From JAJFTV01 sp036825755 (GTDB lineage: Bacteria > Chloroflexota > Anaerolineae > Anaerolineales > Anaerolineaceae): 64,000 nt of DNA. The DNA is taken from the NCBI GenBank assembly GCA_036825755.1, contig DAISXR010000002.1:19592-83591 (forward strand). Direction: 5' to 3'. Shown piece by piece: positions 59,595 through 64,000 of the stretch. Position 1 is the stretch's first letter. Each line of letters starts with the position of its first letter. The notes below the pieces were generated by a model. The model was not told the origin of the DNA, ran no database searches, and saw nothing but the letters and a program-made list of their open reading frames with translations. The position numbers and the translations under genes are program-made.

Positions 59595-60671
59595 TCAGTG
59601 TACGATAACGCGCGTGCCGTAGCCGCGTTCTTCCCACACGCCACTGTGCCAGACGGGCGTGGTCCAACGGAAGATCCATTTGGCTTCTTCTGTGCGCATG
59701 TTCACGCAGCCGTGGCTCATGGTGATGCCAAAGTTGGTATGCCAGTAGGTGCCGTGAAATGCCACACCGGTTTCGGGTTCAAAAAAGGTCGTCCAGGGTA
59801 CTCCGGGGATCTCATATTCATAAAACGGATTCCCGTAGGTATCCTTGCTGTCCGGCAATAAATGGCCGTTGCCCATATGCTTGGACGGCATTTTGGAGGA
59901 GATGTGGAAGTCATCGCCTTTAGGTGTGTCGGTGGGGATTTGCCCAGGCAGATTGGCATGCGGAAGACCACTTGAAATGATCGTCTGAAGCACCGGAACC
60001 CCGTTTTCATAGGCAGTCAGGCTCTGATTGGCAATCGATACTTCGATCAGCTTATCTTCGGGCGGCACGTCCGGTGAGATCGGCGTCAGTTCATCATCCG
60101 GGATGGCGCGTAAATGCTGCGCCGGTACAAAATAGACATAACTGCTTGCGGCTTCATCTTCGATCTTGTACCAGGGTTCACCATCGGGACCTTCATCAAT
60201 ATCACGAACCCAATGAGTGGATCCATAATACAGCCGGTAAATCGGCTGCCAGCCGTCAAACGAGGTGTAGTACCACGACTGCGTATACGGTACGGTGATT
60301 TCGGTCAACAGACCGGTTTCTGGAAAACTGTACAAAATGGGATTGAGCTTTGTTTCCACCTCAACGGTGTAACCGGAGTGAATATACCCGCCCCACACAC
60401 GGTACCAGACCGGGTTGTAACCAGGCCCATCTTTGGAGACCAGGCTGTAGTACACATTCACCAGTTCGTCACGGTAGCGCTGATACAGGATCTCGCTTTC
60501 ATCGGACGGCTTTTTGTAAACACTGAGTTGATCGCGTGCTACGCGAATCACGCGGCCGGTCTCATCGTTCCAACGGTCGATAATTCCGTTCAGATAAGGC
60601 TGAAGAGCAGCTCCGGCAAATGTATATCCTCCAAGCTGAAGGAATTGTCGGCGGGATAGTTTTTTCACCAT
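59595..60671 (-). CDS. L,D-transpeptidase (YkuD), Tat-exported
   Basis: A 358-residue peptidoglycan cross-linking enzyme. The N-terminus carries a twin-arginine motif, SRRQFL (residues 6-11), followed by a weakly hydrophobic stretch, so export by the Tat genes at 37 kb is likely. SH3-like repeats fill residues 35-190. The YkuD domain begins KLIEVSIANQSLTAYENG and carries the active site HGTYWH and SHGCVNM with the catalytic Cys. It makes 3-3 type cross-links between stem peptides. A -10 element lies so close that its mRNA is probably leaderless. It converges with hemW, five bases apart. Confidence 0.92.
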   Translation of the reverse strand: MVKKLSRRQFLQLGGYTFAGAALQPYLNGIIDRWNDETGRVIRVARDQLSVYKKPSDESEILYQRYRDELVNVYYSLVSKDGPGYNPVWYRVWGGYIHSGYTVEVETKLNPILYSFPETGLLTEITVPYTQSWYYTSFDGWQPIYRLYYGSTHWVRDIDEGPDGEPWYKIEDEAASSYVYFVPAQHLRAIPDDELTPISPDVPPEDKLIEVSIANQSLTAYENGVPVLQTIISSGLPHANLPGQIPTDTPKGDDFHISSKMPSKHMGNGHLLPDSKDTYGNPFYEYEIPGVPWTTFFEPETGVAFHGTYWHTNFGITMSHGCVNMRTEEAKWIFRWTTPVWHSGVWEERGYGTRVIVH

Positions 60672-60677
60672 GAACTG

Positions 60678-60683
60678 ATTATA
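60678..60683 (-). promoter_or_regulatory. -10 element placing transcription start on the YkuD start codon
   Basis: TATAAT on the minus strand; counting the usual seven bases puts +1 exactly on the A of the ATG at 60671. A TACACA 18 bases upstream matches four of six -35 positions. Confidence 0.6.
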
Positions 60684-60767
60684 CCCGGGCGGAATTCATA
60701 CTGTGTAGTGGGCTGACAAACCTGAAAGCTGAGATAGTGAATATCATATGGGCAGTAAGTGGAGTGT

Positions 60768-61181
60768 TCAGCAGGTTTTCTGAGTGAAAACATCGGTCAG
60801 CTTGTATTTATAGGCTGCTTCCTGCAGAATCGCCTGTGCTTCCGGTGAATCGACCGGATAAGCTTTGTCAGAAAGCGTCTCGTAATATTCGGTGAAGGCT
60901 GAAGCCAGGCGTACTCTGAAAACAGGCGGCAGGCTGTCGAGGATCATACTGGGGGAAATTCCAACCAGGTCATAGATTTCAAAACCCAATGCTGCGCCCA
61001 GACGTGCCAGGTTGTCGCTCTTCGGCTGCGCACTGCCATCCAGGAATGTCAACAATCTTTGTTCGGTGATGCCGATAAACGAGGCAAATTCTGTGAGGGT
61101 CTTTTTTACGCCCTTCTGATACCGCCAACTCTCAAATTTTGCCTGCAGCCATTCACTGACCGATGGTTTATTTGCGCTCAT
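60768..61181 (-). CDS. XRE-like helix-turn-helix protein
   Basis: A 137-residue DNA-binding protein. Residues about 10-70 form a helix-turn-helix domain (KTLTEFASFIGITEQRLLTFL, cut short here) with DNLARLGAALGFEIYDLVG as the closing helix. The second half is helical and may sense a ligand or dimerise. It stands between a glycosyltransferase and an L,D-transpeptidase on the same strand and could regulate envelope genes; targets are unknown. GGGAG precedes its ATG. Confidence 0.8.
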   Translation of the reverse strand: MSANKPSVSEWLQAKFESWRYQKGVKKTLTEFASFIGITEQRLLTFLDGSAQPKSDNLARLGAALGFEIYDLVGISPSMILDSLPPVFRVRLASAFTEYYETLSDKAYPVDSPEAQAILQEAAYKYKLTDVFTQKTC

Positions 61182-61210
61182 TTTCTACTCCCGGAACAAG
61201 ATTGACTGAA

Positions 61211-61216
61211 TTATAC
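61211..61216 (-). promoter_or_regulatory. -10 element of the XRE-like gene
   Basis: TATAAT on the minus strand, predicted leader about 23 bases. TTTCCG 19 bases upstream is a weak -35. Confidence 0.5.
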
Positions 61217-61336
61217 CGTCAAGCGGCATGGCTGCGGAAAACTCATCGCTGTAAGCTCTGGGAGTAGACAGAATCAATATGAGCACAGCCAGGCTGCACG
61301 AAAAGCGCACGGCGATGTTTATACCAGCCCCTCGGC

Positions 61337-62842
61337 TTACTGTGAGCAGATGGTTGAAAGGTTGGCCGAACTCAAGCTGCGATTGGCTTTGTGAGTCTGG
61401 TAGATATTCAACCCTGCCATATAGAAAAATCCGATTGCGTAGATCGAGCCCCACAGGATGACCCCTGCTCCCAAGCGGGGAGCCAGAATAACCACCACGG
61501 CAACAGCGTATAACCCCAGGAGCAATTCCCAGTACACATTCCTGCTCAAGGGGATGTTATAGGCCTGGTTGGCCGACCATCCGGTTCCTTTACCGGTGAC
61601 GTTCAGTTTTGGGGTACGCACAAAGGCCCCGACTTTTTTACTGAACAGACCTTCAAATACGGCAATGGTGTTGCTGAACGAGAGCCCGAATCCGATCATC
61701 AGGGAGAGGGGTAGAATTTTCAACCGGTCTGCCAGGCGGGGGAGCTGATCTGTTTTGGCCAACAGGATCATGGCGGGCGGTCCAAATGAAGCCAGTGCAG
61801 CCCATGGATACAGGCGCATGAGATTAGGTGAAAACAGCCCGATCGGCAACATCAGCAGCAGCGCCAGCAGCATGAACGGGTGGATGGAATACCCTGACAT
61901 ATGCAGCAGCCCCATCAATTTCACCCGCAGCGGCACATCACTGCGGAACAGTTTGGGGATCAGCTTGCGGATCACCTGGAAATTCCCCTTGGCCCAGCGG
62001 AACTGCTGGCGTTTGAACGCTTCCACCTGTACCGGCAGTTCTGCCGGCACCTCAATTTCGGGGAGATAGCTGATCTTCCATCCGCGCATTTGAGCGCGGT
62101 AGCTCAGATCCATATCCTCGGTAAGGGTATCCGGCTGCCAACCGCCCGCATCTTCAATACAGGATTTTCTCCAGATACCGGCGGTCCCGTTGAAGTTCAT
62201 AAACAACCCGTTACGCGATCTGGCCACCTGTTCGATCATAAAATGACCGTCAATTCCCAGCGCCACAGCCTGGGTCAACAAGTTGGCATTGCGGTTCAGG
62301 TGCCCCCAGCGGGTTTGCAGACAACCGATATTTGGATCACAAAAACCGGCGATGGCCTTTTTGAGCCAATCCGGTTCAGGAACAAAGTCGGCGTCAAACA
62401 CGGCAATAAATTCACCCTCGGCGGTCTTCAATCCATTTTGCAGCGCGCCGGCCTTATATCCCGCCCGGTCATCGCGGTGGATCAAATCGACTTTTATATT
62501 TTTTTCTTTACGCTGATCAATCATGCACTCGACAATTTGGCGTGTATCATCGGTGGAATCATCCAGAACCTGTATTTGCAGGCGATTAGCCGGGTAATCC
62601 AGCCCTGTCATAGCCTGCAGTAAACGTTCAATCGTGTATTTTTCGTTGTAAATAGGAAGTTGAACCGTTACAAACGGCCATTTTTCAATCTTTTCAGGAG
62701 GAACCGTCTGCATGGGGTGGTTCCTCATTTTCAGATACAGGATGATATTGATCAGACAATGGTAACCGAATGCCGCGATGCCTAACAACGTGATCAGATA
62801 GAGTATCGAAAGTCCAGATACGAATATTTGAAATATCGTCAC
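61337..62842 (-). CDS. processive family 2 glycosyltransferase (cellulose synthase-like)
   Basis: A 501-residue membrane enzyme: an N-terminal helix, the GT-A domain, and four or more C-terminal helices. Catalytic residues are in VQLPIYNE, VLDDSTDDT, AVFDADFVP (metal-binding DxD type), TEDMDLSYR and the product-gating QQFRWAKG (QxxRW). This set marks processive synthases of beta-linked polysaccharides or glycolipids. The GTG at 62842 follows AGGAG closely; a TTG at 62854 is an alternative. The polymer cannot be named. Confidence 0.88.
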   Translation of the reverse strand: MTIFQIFVSGLSILYLITLLGIAAFGYHCLINIILYLKMRNHPMQTVPPEKIEKWPFVTVQLPIYNEKYTIERLLQAMTGLDYPANRLQIQVLDDSTDDTRQIVECMIDQRKEKNIKVDLIHRDDRAGYKAGALQNGLKTAEGEFIAVFDADFVPEPDWLKKAIAGFCDPNIGCLQTRWGHLNRNANLLTQAVALGIDGHFMIEQVARSRNGLFMNFNGTAGIWRKSCIEDAGGWQPDTLTEDMDLSYRAQMRGWKISYLPEIEVPAELPVQVEAFKRQQFRWAKGNFQVIRKLIPKLFRSDVPLRVKLMGLLHMSGYSIHPFMLLALLLMLPIGLFSPNLMRLYPWAALASFGPPAMILLAKTDQLPRLADRLKILPLSLMIGFGLSFSNTIAVFEGLFSKKVGAFVRTPKLNVTGKGTGWSANQAYNIPLSRNVYWELLLGLYAVAVVVILAPRLGAGVILWGSIYAIGFFYMAGLNIYQTHKANRSLSSANLSTICSQ

Positions 62843-63102
62843 AAATCTCCTCAAAGGGGGGCATAATTATCCAAGGCCAAACCACCAGGATTTTCAAAAC
62901 CCTGCTCGTTCAAAGAAATATTCACTCTTTGTCCCCCACCTTCAGGATAATTTCAATGAATGAGATGCAGATTAACTCTTTTTCCAGTCGAATTCTACAA
63001 CCCGAGAAATCACTTTCAAGGAGCGGCTTGGGGGCGTCAAAGGGCGTATGATTAATTTATATGTTTACTAGTACAGAAATGAGGAAGAAGGAGACTCAAG
63101 AA

Positions 63103-63663
63103 GTGAAGACGCTGTCTGAGAAAGAAAAAATGCTGGCCGGTGAGTTGTATAACCCATTGGATCCGGAGCTTATCGCCGGCCGTCAGAGAGCCCGGCAGTT
63201 TCTGCGCGAGTTTAACAGCATCCTGCAGATTGATGATGAACGCCATCAACAAAGCCTGACAGAACTGCTGGGAGCCCTTGGAGAAAAATCGATGATTCAG
63301 GCGCCGTTCTTTTGTGATTACGGATTCAATATCTACCTGGGGGAGAGGGTTTTTTTCAACTACAACTGCGTGGTGCTGGATGTGGCGGTCGTGGAGATTG
63401 GCAGCCACAGCATGTTTGAGCCGAATGTGCAGATCTACACCGCCACCCATCCGCTTGACTATCAGGAACGGGCGTCCGGCCTGGAATATGGAAAAAGGAT
63501 CACCATTGGAGAGCATGTGTGGGTGGGCGGATCGGCGATCATCGGACCGGGCATCAGCATTGGCGACCGAAGTGTGATTGGAGCGGGCAGCGTGGTGGTG
63601 AAGGATATCCCGGCGGGAGTGTTTGCTGCGGGCAATCCCTGTAGGGTCATCCGCGCGTTATGA
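63103..63663 (+). CDS. sugar O-acetyltransferase (maltose acetyltransferase/NodL type)
   Basis: A 186-residue left-handed beta-helix enzyme. The N-terminal Mac domain reads KEKMLAGELYNPLDPEL. Hexapeptide repeats follow, with catalytic-type His in YTATHPLDYQER and GEHVWVGGSAIIGPG. It moves acetyl groups from acetyl-CoA to sugars. I chose the GTG at 63103, which follows AAGGAG and matches the family start, over an ATG at 63061 without a site. A possible -10, TATGAT, lies at 63047. Confidence 0.92.
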   Translation: MKTLSEKEKMLAGELYNPLDPELIAGRQRARQFLREFNSILQIDDERHQQSLTELLGALGEKSMIQAPFFCDYGFNIYLGERVFFNYNCVVLDVAVVEIGSHSMFEPNVQIYTATHPLDYQERASGLEYGKRITIGEHVWVGGSAIIGPGISIGDRSVIGAGSVVVKDIPAGVFAAGNPCRVIRAL

Positions 63664-63669
63664 ATAACG

Positions 63670-63735
63670 GGCTGTAACCAGCTTGCATTGAAACCAACGA
63701 GTGCTGTAACCAACGCGCGTTGTAAACAGCGTTGT
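63670..63735. repeat. short degenerate repeats and a 12-base palindrome
   Basis: Variants of TGTAACCAACG occur about four times between the acetyltransferase stop and the next terminator, including the perfect palindrome CAACGCGCGTTG at 63711-63722. No coding frame or known element is recognised. Confidence 0.4.
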
Positions 63736-63779
63736 GGAAGGGGCGGAGTGGCGCCCGTATTTTGTCTTAACAACAAATC

Positions 63780-63801
63780 AGCCGGAGAAGGATCTCCGGC
63801 T
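63780..63801 (-). terminator. terminator of the dipeptide-epimerase-like gene
   Basis: AGCCGGAGA (63780-63788) pairs perfectly with 63793-63801 around a four-base loop; on the minus strand a T-rich stretch (GATTTGTTGTT) follows. It lies 33 bases beyond the partial gene's stop codon. Confidence 0.8.
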
Positions 63802-63833
63802 GTGTGGATTAATAATGATGGGAAGCCTGAAAA

Positions 63834-64000
63834 CTATTCCGGAAAGCCGGGTTTCAATTTCAGACCAATGCCCGGACCAGCCGGCGGGATGAGCGTGGCA
63901 TTCTCCGTGTAAGTGAGCCCTACAAAGGGATCATTTGAGATCAGCATGGGCGTATCCAGATCGATCCAATCTGCCAATCCCATCAGGTGTGACATGGCGC
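63834..64000 (-). CDS. 3' end of an enolase-superfamily gene (dipeptide epimerase-like)
   Basis: The last 54 codons of a minus-strand gene that continues beyond the window. The fragment reads HLMGLADWIDLDTPMLIS, then NDPFVGLTYTENATLIP and a closing GPGIGLKLKPGFPE. This matches the C-terminal end of the mandelate-racemase/muconate-lactonising group, in particular L-Ala-D/L-Glu (dipeptide) epimerases, which end with an ALDLDTPLLL-like helix and GxGLG. The catalytic residues lie outside, so the activity cannot be checked. A role in recycling peptidoglycan peptides would suit the neighbouring wall genes. Confidence 0.72.
   Translation of the reverse strand, partial: AMSHLMGLADWIDLDTPMLISNDPFVGLTYTENATLIPPAGPGIGLKLKPGFPE

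Noticed and set aside
61185..61454. An 89-codon minus-strand frame between the glycosyltransferase and XRE genes
   Set aside because: More than a third lies inside the glycosyltransferase 3' end in another frame, there is no ribosome site, and it runs through the -10 element of the XRE gene.
61901..62623. A 240-codon plus-strand frame opposite the glycosyltransferase gene
   Set aside because: The opposite strand encodes every family 2 motif in order; this frame is a shadow.

Overview
The window looks like part of a draft metagenome-assembled genome of a Chloroflexota bacterium, most likely class Anaerolineae. The lineage is inferred from general resemblance: many lipoproteins with LysM domains and Thr/Pro-rich linkers, a thermophile/archaeal-type inositol-phosphate synthase, a DUF3536-type GH57 enzyme, D-aminoacylases, and many oligopeptide-transport and FtsX-type ABC genes. 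Four runs of exactly 100 N (21948, 23912, 50946, 52190) are scaffold gaps, and both window ends cut through genes. There is no rRNA, CRISPR array, prophage or insertion sequence.

Layout. 1-3.6 kb (+): a truncated M24 peptidase, tsaD, an ECF sigma factor with its zinc-finger anti-sigma factor, and a two-domain thioredoxin-like oxidoreductase. 3.7-12.5 kb (-): three paralogous LysM/M23 lipoproteins, a membrane protein, a HIT protein, a polysaccharide deacetylase-like lipoprotein and inositol-3-phosphate synthase. 12.7-16.6 kb (-): an oligopeptide ABC importer without its ATPases, whose binding protein appears circularly permuted. 17-18.3 kb: an AlkZ-like protein and tRNA-Pro(CGG). 18.5-24 kb (-): a BceRS-BceAB-like two-component system and FtsX-type ABC exporter, broken by two gaps. 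24.3-27.3 kb (-): cytochrome b561, L-2-hydroxyglutarate oxidase and proline dehydrogenase. 27.6-30.2 kb (+): a GlmS-like enzyme and a histidine phosphatase.

30.2-36.8 kb: an FKBP prolyl isomerase and a class III aminotransferase (-) diverge from two tandem N-acyl-D-amino-acid deacylases and an amidohydrolase (+), possibly a D-amino-acid salvage locus. 36.8-38.4 kb (+): tatC-tatA-tatB. 38.3-41.7 kb (-): ftsZ in an operon with a TIM-barrel-like protein and two small proteins. 41.8-47.6 kb: an NAD-dependent epimerase-like protein, a GH57 enzyme and a large GH13 enzyme. 47.6-50.6 kb (-): DegV, an AlkZ-related protein and a thiolase. 50.8-53.6 kb (+): CapA, an esterase and a cyclase, tightly coupled. 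53.6-57 kb: FabL-like reductase, aminotransferase and thioredoxin reductase. 57-64 kb: a zinc-ribbon/LysM protein, HemW, a Tat-exported L,D-transpeptidase, an XRE regulator, a family 2 glycosyltransferase, a hexapeptide acetyltransferase and the 3' end of a dipeptide-epimerase-like gene.

The strongest leads are the permuted peptide-binding protein, the triplicated LysM/M23 lipoproteins with an inserted calcium-loop-like motif, the ftsZ operon (with a His in place of a catalytic Asp in the T7 loop), two probable leaderless promoters, and a large AT-rich inverted repeat upstream of degV. Many promoters here carry an extended -10 element and lack a clear -35. All functional calls rest on motif reading; no database search was run.
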